64,000 nt of DNA from JACVRW01 sp963716215. Lineage in GTDB: Bacteria > Actinomycetota > Thermoleophilia > Solirubrobacterales > Thermoleophilaceae. Below are positions 52,505-61,937 of the stretch, piece by piece. The stretch spans positions 3,286,001 through 3,350,000 of the forward strand of contig OY970298.1 in NCBI GenBank assembly GCA_963716215.1, read 5' to 3'. Made by a program: the position numbers and the translations under genes. The stretch's first letter is position 1, and each line of letters begins with the position of its first letter. A model generated the notes under the pieces. It made no database searches. It saw nothing but the letters and a program-made list of their open reading frames with translations, and was not told the origin of the DNA.

Positions 52505-53347
52505 TCACGGACGCCGAATCAAGACCTCGCCGACCGCGGTGCGCCCGCGCACCTCCACGGTGTCGGTCGCCGCCTCGGGGGGGCCGGCTGCCTCGAGCGA
52601 GTTGTGCACGTGACCGAACTGGGAGTGCACGTCGAGCCAGGCCGCGGTGCCCTCGCGGATGCCTACCTCGAGGTCGCCGATCTTCGTCTCGAGCACGACC
52701 GAGCCGCGCACGATCTCGCCGAGTCGGACGTCGCCGTTGGCGGACTTGGCGCCGACGCTGGCGTGCGCAAGGTCGACGGCGATGCTGCCGTTGGCCGCGT
52801 TGAGCCGCAGATCGCCACCGGCGCTGCCGACCCACGTGTCGCCGTTGGAGTTCTTGATGACCGCGCCGTCGTCCAGCTCGCGCAGGCGCACCTCGCCCGA
52901 TCCAGTCGTGACCTGTGCGCGGCCCGTGACCCGGTCCACGCTGATGTCGCCGACGCCGCTCCTCAGGTTGAGCCTGTCGGCCCGGTCGAGCCGGATGCGA
53001 CCGAGGCCGGTCTTCATCCGGCAGTCGCCGAGCCGTCCGTCGCAGTGGAAGTCCCCCACCCCGACGGCGCCCTGCACGTGCGAGCCGTCCGGGAGCTCGA
53101 TCGTCACGTCGACCGACCCGGCGCGCCTGCTCAACCAGGACCGCAGCTTCGGCGCCTTGACGAGCAACTCCCCGTCGGCGTATTCGATCCGGGTCAGCCC
53201 GGCGGCCTTCACGTCCTCCTCGTTGGACGCGTCGCTGGGTTGAACGTCTACGACGGTGGCGCCCTGATCGTTGGCGCTGATCCGGACGTTGCCGACGGCG
53301 ACGTCGATCGTCGCGGAGATGGGCTTAGGGGTGTCGAAGGTCGACAT
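52505..53347 (-). CDS. DUF4097 (adhesin-like beta-helix) protein
   Basis: A 280-residue repetitive beta protein of the DUF4097 family: short strands alternating with GD/GS turns (VGVGDFHCDGRLGDCRMKTG, SGVGDISVDRVTGRAQVTTGSGE, KSANGDVRLG), giving a right-handed helix. There is no signal peptide, so it is probably cytoplasmic. DUF4097 proteins often pair with a ribbon-helix-helix protein, as here at 53389-53877, where the two are separated by 41 bases. Confidence 0.85.
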   Translation of the reverse strand: MSTFDTPKPISATIDVAVGNVRISANDQGATVVDVQPSDASNEEDVKAAGLTRIEYADGELLVKAPKLRSWLSRRAGSVDVTIELPDGSHVQGAVGVGDFHCDGRLGDCRMKTGLGRIRLDRADRLNLRSGVGDISVDRVTGRAQVTTGSGEVRLRELDDGAVIKNSNGDTWVGSAGGDLRLNAANGSIAVDLAHASVGAKSANGDVRLGEIVRGSVVLETKIGDLEVGIREGTAAWLDVHSQFGHVHNSLEAAGPPEAATDTVEVRGRTAVGEVLIRRP

Positions 53348-53388
53348 GGCGTTGCTCTCCTGTCAGATCAAGTGTGGACGGACGCGCA

Positions 53389-53877
53389 TCAGCGCACCCA
53401 TCCCGTATAGGCCTCGCCCATCCGGCCGCCACGCTCGTGCGGACGACGGTCGTCCTGCGCGAGGGCGCGGGCGGCGACGCGCACGAGCCAGGCGTTGACG
53501 GACATCCGCTCGCGGCTGGCGGCCTGCTCCACGCCGGCCTTGAGCTGCTCGGGCAGGCGGAGGTTGATGCGCGCCGTCGCGCCCTCGTCCTCCGGCGGCG
53601 CGAGCGGTGCGTCGTCCTTCGGCGGCTCGACCAGCTCGGCCGGCGTCACCACGAAGTCGGGCTCGCCCGCCCGCAGGCGCAGCTCGACCGACCCGGGCGC
53701 GAGGTCGCGGGTGATCTCGTCCGCGGCGGCGGACAGCGCATCCAGCAGCATCAGGTGGATCGCCGACTCGAGCGGGGCGCTCAGCCGCTCGGCGAGTGCG
53801 CGTGCGTCCTCGCCCCCGGCCTCGGCGGCGACGGCGAGCTCGCCGCGCAGCTTCTCGACGTATTGCGTCAGATCCAT
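53389..53877 (-). CDS. Ribbon-helix-helix protein, DUF4097 partner
   Basis: A 162-residue protein. The C-terminal INLRLPEQLKAGVEQAASRERMSVNAWLVRVAARAL is an Arc/MetJ-type ribbon-helix-helix DNA-binding segment (about residues 105-140). The N-terminal part is acidic and helical with a strand set (GSVELRLRAGEPDFVVTP). It probably regulates the DUF4097 gene and itself. No toxin partner is seen. Confidence 0.75.
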   Translation of the reverse strand: MDLTQYVEKLRGELAVAAEAGGEDARALAERLSAPLESAIHLMLLDALSAAADEITRDLAPGSVELRLRAGEPDFVVTPAELVEPPKDDAPLAPPEDEGATARINLRLPEQLKAGVEQAASRERMSVNAWLVRVAARALAQDDRRPHERGGRMGEAYTGWVR

Positions 53878-53994
53878 GGCGCCATGGTGGCATCACTTTG
53901 GCGTCACGTCAAGGCCAGAGTGGTGCGGAAAGCCCTCCAACGACCTGAGAGCGATGTTGCACCGCCCACGCCGAAGCCCGCGGCGGTCGATCTG

Positions 53995-55698
53995 ATGGAG
54001 GTGACGCAGCGCATCTTGGTAATCGAGGACAGCCGGACCCAGGCGGAGCGCCTGCGTCTGCTGCTGACCGGGGAGGGCTACGAGGTCGAGGTGGCCTCGA
54101 CGGGCGCGGAGGGCCTCGTCCTGGCCCGGCAACGCGCGGCGGACCTCGTCATCTCCGACGTGACGATGCCCGAGATGGACGGGCTCGAGTTCTGCCGTGC
54201 GATGAAGTCCTCGCCGCGGACCGATCGCGTCCCGATCATCCTGCTCACGGCGAAGGCCTCCCCCGCGGACATCATCAACGGCCTCGAGTCCGGCGCCGAC
54301 AACTTCATCCCCAAGACCTACGACGACGAGTACCTGCTCGGGCGCATCCGGCGGATCTTCGAGCAGCTCGAACGCCGCGGGCACGAGAACCTCGAGATGG
54401 AGGTCAACCTCACCGTCGGGCGGCGGAAGATCACCGTCAACGCGGACCGGCAGCAGATCATGGAGCTCCTGTTCTCGACCTTCGACGAGGTCAGCAGGAG
54501 CCACGACCAGCTGGAGACCACCAACCGCGAGCTGGAGCGGGCCAGGCGGGAGGCCGACCGCGCTAATACCGCGAAGAGCGAGTTCCTGTCCCGGATGAGC
54601 CACGAGCTCCGCACCCCGTTGAACGCGGTCATCGGCTTCGGGCAGCTGCTGGACATGAGCACCCTGAGCGAGGATGACCACGAGAGCGTTCGCCAGATCC
54701 TCGCGGCCGGCCGACACCTGCTCGAGTTGATCAACGAGGTGCTGGACATCGGGCGCATCGACGCCGGCGAGCTGACGCTGTCGGTGGAGCCGGTGCCCGT
54801 CGGAGAGGTCCTGAAGGAGGCCGTGGACCTGGTCCGACCGCTCGCCGCCGAACGCAACCTGGAGATGAACGTCGACGCCGTGACCTGCGACCTGTACGTC
54901 ATGGCCGACCGCCAGCGCCTGCGACAGGTCGTCCTGAACCTGCTCAGCAACGCGGTCAAGTACAACCGCGACGGCGGCACGGTCACGGTCAGCTGCCACG
55001 AGCACGACGAGTTCCGGACCCGCATCGAGGTAGGCGACACCGGCCCCGGGATCGCGGAGGAGAACCTGGAGCGGCTGTTCGCCCCGTTCGACCGGATCGG
55101 CGTTCAGGACAACGCCATCGAAGGAACCGGGCTCGGGCTGGCCCTGTCGCGACGGCTGGTGGACGCGATGGGTGGCGCCCTCGGCGTCGAGAGCGCGGTG
55201 GGCAGCGGCAGCATGTTTTGGATCGAGCTGCCGCCCGCCGAGCCGCTGTTGACCGAGCCCGTCCTGGAGGGGAGCCACGACGGGCAGGTCGCGAGCGCGC
55301 CCGAAGCCGGCGAGCACCGCGCCACGGTGGTCTACGTGGACGACAACCGACCCAACCTCGCCCTCGTCGAGCGCCTGCTCGCGGTGCGGCCCGAGATCGA
55401 CCTGTTCACGGCGACCGACGGGCGGACCGGGCTCGACGTGATCCGGCAGCACCGTCCGGACGCGATCCTGCTCGATCTGAACCTGCCCGACCTCTCGGGC
55501 GAAGAGGTCCTGACAGAGCTCCAGGCCGATGCGGAGACCGCCGCCATCCCGGTCGTGATCGTCACCGCCGACGCGTCGAAGGGACAGGCCGAACGGCTGA
55601 CGTCGATGGGAGCTTCGGGCTACGTCACCAAGCCGTTCGACGTGCAGGATCTGCTCGACGTGGTCGACCGGACGCTCACGTCGAGTCGTGCCTCCTGA
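53995..55698 (+). CDS. Hybrid histidine kinase, REC-kinase-REC
   Basis: A 567-residue soluble signalling protein. Residues 5-120 are a receiver with phospho-acceptor Asp55 (VISDVTMPEMDG) and conserved Lys in IPKTYDD. A coiled coil (about 155-195) leads to a HisKA domain with His203 (SRMSHELRTPLNAV) and an HATPase domain (DTGPGIAEENLERLF, GTGLGLALSR). A second receiver fills about 450-567 (VVYVDDNRPNLALV, LLDLNLPDLSG). There is no membrane or sensor domain, so input probably comes through REC1. It is convergent with cheR (23-base overlap) and may be part of the same circuit. Confidence 0.92.
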   Translation: MEVTQRILVIEDSRTQAERLRLLLTGEGYEVEVASTGAEGLVLARQRAADLVISDVTMPEMDGLEFCRAMKSSPRTDRVPIILLTAKASPADIINGLESGADNFIPKTYDDEYLLGRIRRIFEQLERRGHENLEMEVNLTVGRRKITVNADRQQIMELLFSTFDEVSRSHDQLETTNRELERARREADRANTAKSEFLSRMSHELRTPLNAVIGFGQLLDMSTLSEDDHESVRQILAAGRHLLELINEVLDIGRIDAGELTLSVEPVPVGEVLKEAVDLVRPLAAERNLEMNVDAVTCDLYVMADRQRLRQVVLNLLSNAVKYNRDGGTVTVSCHEHDEFRTRIEVGDTGPGIAEENLERLFAPFDRIGVQDNAIEGTGLGLALSRRLVDAMGGALGVESAVGSGSMFWIELPPAEPLLTEPVLEGSHDGQVASAPEAGEHRATVVYVDDNRPNLALVERLLAVRPEIDLFTATDGRTGLDVIRQHRPDAILLDLNLPDLSGEEVLTELQADAETAAIPVVIVTADASKGQAERLTSMGASGYVTKPFDVQDLLDVVDRTLTSSRAS

Positions 55699-56926
55699 GG
55701 CGTACGGCGCACGCCACAGCCAGATCCGCGGGCTCCAGGTCGTCGAACAGCCAGGGATACGCCGGCGACTCTGCTTCGATCCGCTCGAGCGCGAGTCGGT
55801 AGGCCCGGCGGGCCGCCTGAGGCTCCCCGAGCACGTCGTGCGCGCGCCCCAGCTGGAAGGCGGCCACGGCGAAGGTCGGGTCCGCGTACAGCGCGGCCCT
55901 GAGTGACCGCACCGCCTTCGGGGCATCCCCCCGCGCAAGCTCCACCGTCCCGCACACGAAGTGGGCCGGAGCGTTCATCGAATCCCCTTCGACCACCCCC
56001 TGGGCGACCTGCAGGGCCCGGTCGAGCTCGCCCCGGTCTGCTAGCCGAAGGGCCTCGGCGAGCGTCGGGTCCGTGACGTCGCGCGGTGCGCGCCGGGCTC
56101 GCTTGGGGCGGGCAGGGCGCGACGGCGGCCGAGGGGCCCGCCTGATCGGCAGCGGCGGGGCGGGCTGCGTCTCCAGTCGCCCGCCCAGGTCGCGGAACGC
56201 CCTGGCCGTCAGGCAGAGGCGGTCGGCAGCTCCGAACACGAGCTGCCCTCCCGGCGCCAGCGCGTTCGGGAGCGAGCGCGTGAAGTGCTCGATCGCGAAC
56301 GGCTCGAAGTAGATCAGCACGTTGCGACAGACGATCAGGTCGAAAGGCCCTTCCCCGGCAGGAGGCATCGGGTCGCGCGCGAGGTTGTGCGCCTTGAACC
56401 GGACGAGCTCGCGCAGGCGCGACCCCACCGCCAACCCCGACCCGCGCTGCTCGAAGAACAGCGTGCGCGTCTCGGGGCTCAGGTGGCGCACCCCCCGGGC
56501 CCCGTACACACCCGCCCTCGCCCGTGCGAGCGCGCTCTCGGCGATGTCCGTTCCCAGCACATCCACCGGGGGTGGCTCGCCGCCGAGCGCTCGGCTGGCC
56601 AGCAGCGCCAGCGTGTACGGCTCTTCGCCGTAGGCACAGGCGGCGCTCCAGACGCGCGTCTTGGTGCGACCGTCGGCCACCGCCGCCTCGTGAAGCTCAG
56701 ACCAGTTCAGCTCCAGCAGCTGGGCGGGCTGGCGCAGGAAGTAGGACTCCTTGATCGTCAGCTCGTCGATCAGGCGGCCGACGAGCTCGTCGCCAGAGGC
56801 GTCGAAGTCGGGCGACCGCCCGGACTCCGGGTAGAGCGACTCGATCGCTTCCGCCAGGCGGTCGAGCGGCAAGCGGATGCCGCTCTGCTCGGCCACCGCC
56901 GTCGCGACCGCCGTCAGATCGCTCAC
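55676..56926 (-). CDS. cheR: CheR-type protein methyltransferase with C-terminal TPR repeats
   Basis: A 416-residue chemoreceptor glutamate methyltransferase. The N-terminal helical domain has LIDELTIKESYFLR (typical TxFFR region), motif I is VWSAACAYGEEPYTLALL, and FDLIVCRNVLIYFEP is motif II. After a Pro/Arg-rich linker (about 265-290) there are about three tetratricopeptide-like helix pairs (ALRLADRGELDRALQVAQGVV, and HFVCGTVELARGDAPKAVRSLR). CheR-TPR proteins are typical of Wsp-like chemosensory systems. GTGA overlap with cheB. Confidence 0.9.
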   Translation of the reverse strand: MSDLTAVATAVAEQSGIRLPLDRLAEAIESLYPESGRSPDFDASGDELVGRLIDELTIKESYFLRQPAQLLELNWSELHEAAVADGRTKTRVWSAACAYGEEPYTLALLASRALGGEPPPVDVLGTDIAESALARARAGVYGARGVRHLSPETRTLFFEQRGSGLAVGSRLRELVRFKAHNLARDPMPPAGEGPFDLIVCRNVLIYFEPFAIEHFTRSLPNALAPGGQLVFGAADRLCLTARAFRDLGGRLETQPAPPLPIRRAPRPPSRPARPKRARRAPRDVTDPTLAEALRLADRGELDRALQVAQGVVEGDSMNAPAHFVCGTVELARGDAPKAVRSLRAALYADPTFAVAAFQLGRAHDVLGEPQAARRAYRLALERIEAESPAYPWLFDDLEPADLAVACAVRLRRHDST

Positions 56927-57972
56927 GCGAGGGCCCCAGCCGGCGCCAGCCGGCGAAGGGCGGGGCCGATGTCGGTCAACGGCAGGATCCGCTGCGCGCC
57001 GAGCTCGGCCGCGGCCCTCGGCATGCCGTACACGACCGAGGTGGCCTGATCCTGGGCGATCGTCAGGCCGCCCCCGGCCCTCACGGCGGCCACACCCTCG
57101 GCGCCGTCACTGCCCATCCCGGTCAGGACCACCGCAACCGCGTCGGGGCCGAGCGCGGAGGCAAGGGTGGTGAAGAGGACGTCGGCGGCGGGCCGGTGAT
57201 ACCCGGAGACCATGTTGGGGTCCAGCCGCGCGGTCGGTCCGTGCTTGACCATCAGATGGGCGTCGTCGGGCGCCATCCAGACGCCCGGCCCGAGCGCCAC
57301 CCCGTCGCCGGCCAACCTGACCGGGAGGGGCACTTGACCGTCGAGCCACCCGACCAGCCCTTCGAGGAACCCCTGGGCGATGTGCTGGACGACCACGATC
57401 GGGATGGAGAAGTCAGCCGGCAGCGAGCTGAGCACGGCCTTCAGCGCCGGGGGACCGCCGGTGGAGGCCGCAACGCCGATCGCCGCCGCGGAGCGGCCGG
57501 CGGCCGGGCTCGCGACGACGCCCGCGTTCTGATCGGCGCCGCGACTTCCGTTCACGCGCACGGTGGCCAGGCGCTTGACGTAGCGGCGGAACGCCACGGC
57601 TCGAGCCCCGTCGGGATCCTGGAGCGGCACCTCGCTCTTCGACCGTGCGTCCATGGCGCCTGCCGCCATCGCGGCGAGGGCCACCTCGGACCCGCGCTTG
57701 CCGGTGTGCGCGCTCAGCACGAGCACCGGAACCGGAGCCGTGTCCATCAGCTGGTGGGTGGCCTCGATGCCGCTCATGCCCGGCAGGCCGATGTCCATGA
57801 TCACGAGGTCCGGGTTCACCAGCGGTAGCCGCGCTGCTGCCTGCTCGCCCGTCCGGCAGCGGGCCACGACGCTCAGGTCTGGATCCTGCTCGAGGAAGCG
57901 CGTCAGCCCTTCCGCGTAGCTGCTCGAATCCTCACAGAGGAGGATGCGGCAGACATACCGGTCCGGGCTCAT
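56923..57972 (-). CDS. cheB: CheB-type protein-glutamate methylesterase
   Basis: A 349-residue REC-methylesterase. The receiver has LVIMDIGLPGMSG with the phospho-Asp and VLSAHTGKRGSEV; the esterase domain has the catalytic Ser in VAASTGGPPAL, His in VVVQHIAQGFLEG and Asp in LTGMGSDGAEG. It removes methyl groups from the chemoreceptor, counteracting CheR. ATG 57972 overlaps the cheA stop by ATGA. Confidence 0.92.
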   Translation of the reverse strand: MSPDRYVCRILLCEDSSSYAEGLTRFLEQDPDLSVVARCRTGEQAAARLPLVNPDLVIMDIGLPGMSGIEATHQLMDTAPVPVLVLSAHTGKRGSEVALAAMAAGAMDARSKSEVPLQDPDGARAVAFRRYVKRLATVRVNGSRGADQNAGVVASPAAGRSAAAIGVAASTGGPPALKAVLSSLPADFSIPIVVVQHIAQGFLEGLVGWLDGQVPLPVRLAGDGVALGPGVWMAPDDAHLMVKHGPTARLDPNMVSGYHRPAADVLFTTLASALGPDAVAVVLTGMGSDGAEGVAAVRAGGGLTIAQDQATSVVYGMPRAAAELGAQRILPLTDIGPALRRLAPAGALA

Positions 57973-59954
57973 GCCGCAACGAGGTGCTCGACCGTATCGA
58001 GCAGTGCACGCTGGTCGAAGCGTTGCTTGACCACGTAGGCATCCGCACCCGCCTCGAGCCCCCTGCGCTCGTCGTCGTCCCCGCCACGGGACGTGACGAG
58101 CATGACCGGCAGGGACGACCACCTCGAGTCCCCTCGGATCGTCCGCACGAGGTCGATGCCGTCCATCTCGGGCATCTCGACGTCCGTGATCACGAGCTCC
58201 ATGCCGTCGGCCTTCATCAACAGGTTCCACGCCTCGCGGCCGTCGCGCGCGGTGACCACCCTGTAGCCCGCCGCCTCGAGGATGCTGCGCTGGATCTCGC
58301 GCGCCGTGAATTGGTCGTCGACCACGAGGAGGCGGGCTGCCGCCGGCGCCTGTGGGCGCGGGGCGGGCTCGGCCGCGCTCGGCTGGGCCTGAGCGGACTG
58401 CCGGGCGGCGAGTGGCATGACCTGGGCCGGGTCGACCACGAGCGCGATCCGTCCGCTGCCCACCACCGCTGCTCCGAGATACCCGGTGGTGCCCGAGAGG
58501 AGCGTTCCAAACGACTTGACCATGATCTCGTCGTCGCCCATGACGGAGTCGAACGCGAGGGCCGCCCGGGCGCCGCCGCCCGTCGCCACGACCGCCTTGC
58601 AACGCGTGACCGGGTGCGCTGCCCCGCCCAGCACTACGACCGGGTCGGCGAGCGGCACCTGGTCACCGCGGACGTCGAGCAGGCACCGCCCGCGCAGGAC
58701 GAGCGGCTCGCTCGCCTCCACGACCTCGGTCACCGCCGACATCGGGACCCCGAACAGAATGCCTCCTCGCTCGGCGAGCAAAACGTGCAGCAGCGCGAGG
58801 CTGATCGGGAGAAGCAGCGTGACCGTCGTGCCCTGCCCGCTCTCGGTCTGGACCTCCAGGTCCCCGCCCAGCCGTCGGACGTACGCGAGGACGGCGTCGA
58901 GCCCGACGCCGCGGCCGGAGAGCTCGGTCGGCCGTCCCGTACGCGTCAGCCCGGGCGCGGCGAGGATCTGCGCGAGAGCCCCGGCGTCACCAGCCTGGGC
59001 GACCAGATCGGATGCCACGCCCCGTCCGTCGTCGGCCACCTCGATCGCGACCCGATCGCCGTCCTGGCGGGCCCGCAGCGTCAGGCTGCCGGAGCGCGGC
59101 TTCCCGGCGCGCTCGCGCTCGTCGGCCGGCTCGATCCCGTGCGCGACGGCGTTGCGCAGCAGGTGGGTGATCGCCTCGGACGCGCCCTCGAGGACCGCCC
59201 GGTCGAGCTGTACCTCGGCTCCCGTGACGGTCAGCTCGAGCTCCTTCCCAGACCCGACGGCCAGGTCGCGCACCATGCGCGGGAAGGACATCGTGATCGA
59301 GGACAGCGGCACCGTTCGCAGGCCGATGACCGCGTGCTGGAGATCGTCGAGGCGCAGATCCGCCCGGTGGAGCGCCTCGTCGAGCTCCTGTGGTGCCGGC
59401 CCGTCGTCTCCCTGGAGCAGGTGGTCGAGGCGGCGTTGATGCAGCACCGTCTCCCCGACGGTGTCGATGACCGAGTCGAGCTTGGTGGCGTCCACCCGCA
59501 GCGATCGGCGCTCCGGCTCCGCGGCGGGCGGCTGGTCGGCGGGGGCGTCCTTCTGGACCGGCTCCGGTGTAGGCGCGGGAGCCGTGCCATTCGCATCGAG
59601 ATCCGCGAGCGCCGCGAGCGTTTCGTCCACGTTGACGGCCTCGCCGTGGGCAGCCCGCCGGAGCACGTCGGACGCATGCAGCAGCGGGTCGACGACCTCA
59701 GGGGCCAGCGGGCCAGGGCCCCTCCCTTCCGCGAGGACGTCCTCCATCGCGTGGGCGACGGCGCCGGCCTCGGCGAGACCGAGCATGCCCGCGGCGCCCT
59801 TGATCGAGTGGACCTCACGCAGGATCCCGTGGATGGCCTCCTCGGACCCTTCGCCCTTCTCGACCGCGAGCAGCGCGTCGACGACGCGGTCGAGCCGCTC
59901 CTCCGACTCCTCGCGGAACATCTCCATGAGGCTCTCGACGTCGGGGGAGTTCAT
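57969..59954 (-). CDS. cheA: Chemotaxis-type histidine kinase CheA with C-terminal receiver
   Basis: A 661-residue kinase. The Hpt domain has VHSIKGAAG with phospho-His49; the dimerisation helices follow, then the HATPase region (HLLRNAVAHGIEPADERERAGK, ADDGRGV), the CheW-like coupling domain (about 400-510) and a full receiver domain (VVDDQFTAREIQRSI, VITDVEMPEMDGI). The fused REC is typical of WspE/alternative-function systems rather than of flagellar CheA. It has a Pro-rich linker after Hpt. ATG overlaps cheB at its end and cheW at its start. Confidence 0.93.
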   Translation of the reverse strand: MNSPDVESLMEMFREESEERLDRVVDALLAVEKGEGSEEAIHGILREVHSIKGAAGMLGLAEAGAVAHAMEDVLAEGRGPGPLAPEVVDPLLHASDVLRRAAHGEAVNVDETLAALADLDANGTAPAPTPEPVQKDAPADQPPAAEPERRSLRVDATKLDSVIDTVGETVLHQRRLDHLLQGDDGPAPQELDEALHRADLRLDDLQHAVIGLRTVPLSSITMSFPRMVRDLAVGSGKELELTVTGAEVQLDRAVLEGASEAITHLLRNAVAHGIEPADERERAGKPRSGSLTLRARQDGDRVAIEVADDGRGVASDLVAQAGDAGALAQILAAPGLTRTGRPTELSGRGVGLDAVLAYVRRLGGDLEVQTESGQGTTVTLLLPISLALLHVLLAERGGILFGVPMSAVTEVVEASEPLVLRGRCLLDVRGDQVPLADPVVVLGGAAHPVTRCKAVVATGGGARAALAFDSVMGDDEIMVKSFGTLLSGTTGYLGAAVVGSGRIALVVDPAQVMPLAARQSAQAQPSAAEPAPRPQAPAAARLLVVDDQFTAREIQRSILEAAGYRVVTARDGREAWNLLMKADGMELVITDVEMPEMDGIDLVRTIRGDSRWSSLPVMLVTSRGGDDDERRGLEAGADAYVVKQRFDQRALLDTVEHLVAA

Positions 59955-60355
59955 GGCGTCCCCACTCCAGCGAGCAGAGCGTCGGTGTCCAGCAGCCCGA
60001 CCACGGATCCGTCGACGAGCACGGACGACCGCAGCGGCGCGGCTTCGTCGCGGCCGTTCCCCTCGGTGTCGAGCGGGCCGACCGCCAGCACGGCATCGAC
60101 CGCCAGCGCGGCACGGCGCCCGTCGTGCTCCACGATCACCATCGCCTCCCCCAGCTTCCGCGACCCCGCGCCGACCAGCGACGCCAGGTCGAGCAGCGGT
60201 ACGACGTTTCCGCGGTAGTTGTGCAGTCCGGCGACGCCGGCGGGGGCGCCGGGCAGCGGTGCCCGATCGGACACGCCGCCTACCTCGAGCACGTCCTCGG
60301 CCGCGAGCGCGTAGCGCTCCTCACCAAGCTGGACGAGGACGTGCGAGCCGTTCAC
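59951..60355 (-). CDS. cheW: CheW-like scaffold protein
   Basis: A 134-residue CheW domain (VLVQLGEERYALAAEDVLEV, then GLHNYRGNVVPLLDL and the C-terminal VLVDGSVVGLLDTDALL). It links the chemoreceptor to CheA. GTG at 60355 overlaps the MCP stop by GTGA. Confidence 0.9.
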   Translation of the reverse strand: MNGSHVLVQLGEERYALAAEDVLEVGGVSDRAPLPGAPAGVAGLHNYRGNVVPLLDLASLVGAGSRKLGEAMVIVEHDGRRAALAVDAVLAVGPLDTEGNGRDEAAPLRSSVLVDGSVVGLLDTDALLAGVGTP

Positions 60356-61827
60356 GAGACCTCTGCGGTGGGCCGATCCCCGTTCAGCGACACCCCGTAG
60401 AGCTCGAGCGTCTCGGTCAGCTCCTGCGTCATCGTCTCGACCTGCGACGCGGTGGTCGCGCGGGCGGTCTGCTCGCGGGCGAGCTCCTCGACCGCGCGGC
60501 GGATCTCCTCCACCGTCGACGACACCTGAGCCGCGGCGTCCTTCTGCTGGTCGGTGGCGGCGATGCTGTCGTCGAGCACCTGCGCCGTCGACTCCATCAA
60601 CACGCCAACCTCACCGGCGCGCTTTGCGCCCTGCTCAGTCGCCATGATCGTGGCGTTGGTCTCGTTCTGAATCGCTTGAATCGTTTCGGCGATCGACTCG
60701 GTCGAGCGCATGCTCCGCTCGGCCAGCTTGCGCACCTCGCTCGCGACCACCGCGAAGCCGCGGCCCGCTTCGCCGGCCCGGGCGGCCTCGATCGCGGCGT
60801 TCAAGGCCAGCAGGTTCGTCTGCTCGCCGATCTCGTTCAGCAGGACCAGGACCTCGCCGACCCGCTGAGTGCGCTCGCCCAACGCCAGCGAGCGCTCGGA
60901 CACCACACCCACGTCCTCTTGCATCTCCTCCATCGTGGAGCCGGTCTGCTGGGCGGCATCGGCCCCGGTCCGGGCACTCTCGGCGATGGCGGCGGCCGTG
61001 GCGCTCAGCTCCTCCGCCGCCGCGGTCACCTGGGCGATGGCGGCGGACTGCTCGCTGGTCGCGGCTGCTGCCTGCGCACTCGCGCTTCGCATCTCGGCGG
61101 TAGCACCGGCGAGACCCGCGGCGGTCGAGCGGATGCGCTCCAGCAGACGTGAGATCAGCCGGACGGAGTAGACGGTCAGGATGATCGCGATTCCCAGCGC
61201 CAGCAGTCCCGCGATCAGCGCCACCGTCCGTGCCACATCGGCGTCGTGCTCGGCCGAGGCCTTCAGGGCCGCGGTGGACTCGTGCACCCCCGCGATGAGA
61301 GCGTCCAAGCTGGCCGAGATGTTGTCCGAGGTGGCGAAGTAGTTGATCAGCGCCGGGCGGCCCCTACCCTCGCCGACGGCGTCGACCACCTGCTGGGCCT
61401 GGCGCGCGCGCGCCCGGGCGGCAACACCGAAGTCGTTGAGGACGGCCTCGCCGTTTGCGTCCAGCACCCCGCTGTCGCGGAGGTTCGCGAACTCCTGATC
61501 GAACTCGGCGATGCGCTCCTTGAAGGTCTCGAGCTGCGCCGGATCGCGCGTCGTCACATACCCCGACATCAACGCCGCGCGAGAGGAGATGTTGTTGCGC
61601 AGCTCCCCGAGGCCCGTGAGGCCGACGTCCGTACCCCGCACCGCTTCGCGATAGGTGTCCGAGGCGGCTCCATAGCGCCACACGGTCACGCCGATCGCGA
61701 TCGTCATCAGCGCGATCATGGCCGCGATGGCAACCGCGATTCGGCGGGCGGGTCCCGCACTCCGAATCGTGTCCAGTGCTCCGCGCCGAGGGGATGCGGA
61801 CGCGCGGTGTCGATCAGGGGTGTCCAT
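60352..61827 (-). CDS. Methyl-accepting chemoreceptor
   Basis: A receptor of about 491 residues. Two membrane helices (about 32-52 and 200-220) flank a periplasmic helical sensor domain of some 140 residues. The cytoplasmic part is a long coiled coil; the hairpin tip is EIGEQTNLLALNAAIEAARAGEAGRGFAVVASEVRKLAERS, the universal CheA/CheW interaction site, and glutamine/glutamate-rich methylation regions flank it. The sensor has no recognisable ligand motif. ATG 61827 is chosen; an alternative ATG at 61860 adds 11 residues. Confidence 0.9.
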   Translation of the reverse strand: MDTPDRHRASASPRRGALDTIRSAGPARRIAVAIAAMIALMTIAIGVTVWRYGAASDTYREAVRGTDVGLTGLGELRNNISSRAALMSGYVTTRDPAQLETFKERIAEFDQEFANLRDSGVLDANGEAVLNDFGVAARARARQAQQVVDAVGEGRGRPALINYFATSDNISASLDALIAGVHESTAALKASAEHDADVARTVALIAGLLALGIAIILTVYSVRLISRLLERIRSTAAGLAGATAEMRSASAQAAAATSEQSAAIAQVTAAAEELSATAAAIAESARTGADAAQQTGSTMEEMQEDVGVVSERSLALGERTQRVGEVLVLLNEIGEQTNLLALNAAIEAARAGEAGRGFAVVASEVRKLAERSMRSTESIAETIQAIQNETNATIMATEQGAKRAGEVGVLMESTAQVLDDSIAATDQQKDAAAQVSSTVEEIRRAVEELAREQTARATTASQVETMTQELTETLELYGVSLNGDRPTAEVS

Positions 61828-61937
61828 GTGCACCAGATCGGCGGCGCGGTGTCCCCACATTGGGTTTGCAACAAACCTCTCAAGGTCCCTTAACCGTTGC
61901 GCGCGGAGGCGAGCGGTGAGTGCCAGCGAGGCCTGGT

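Noticed and set aside
53893..55938. Long minus-strand frame over the hybrid kinase
   Set aside because: It is antisense to clear REC, HisKA and HATPase motifs and shows no domain.
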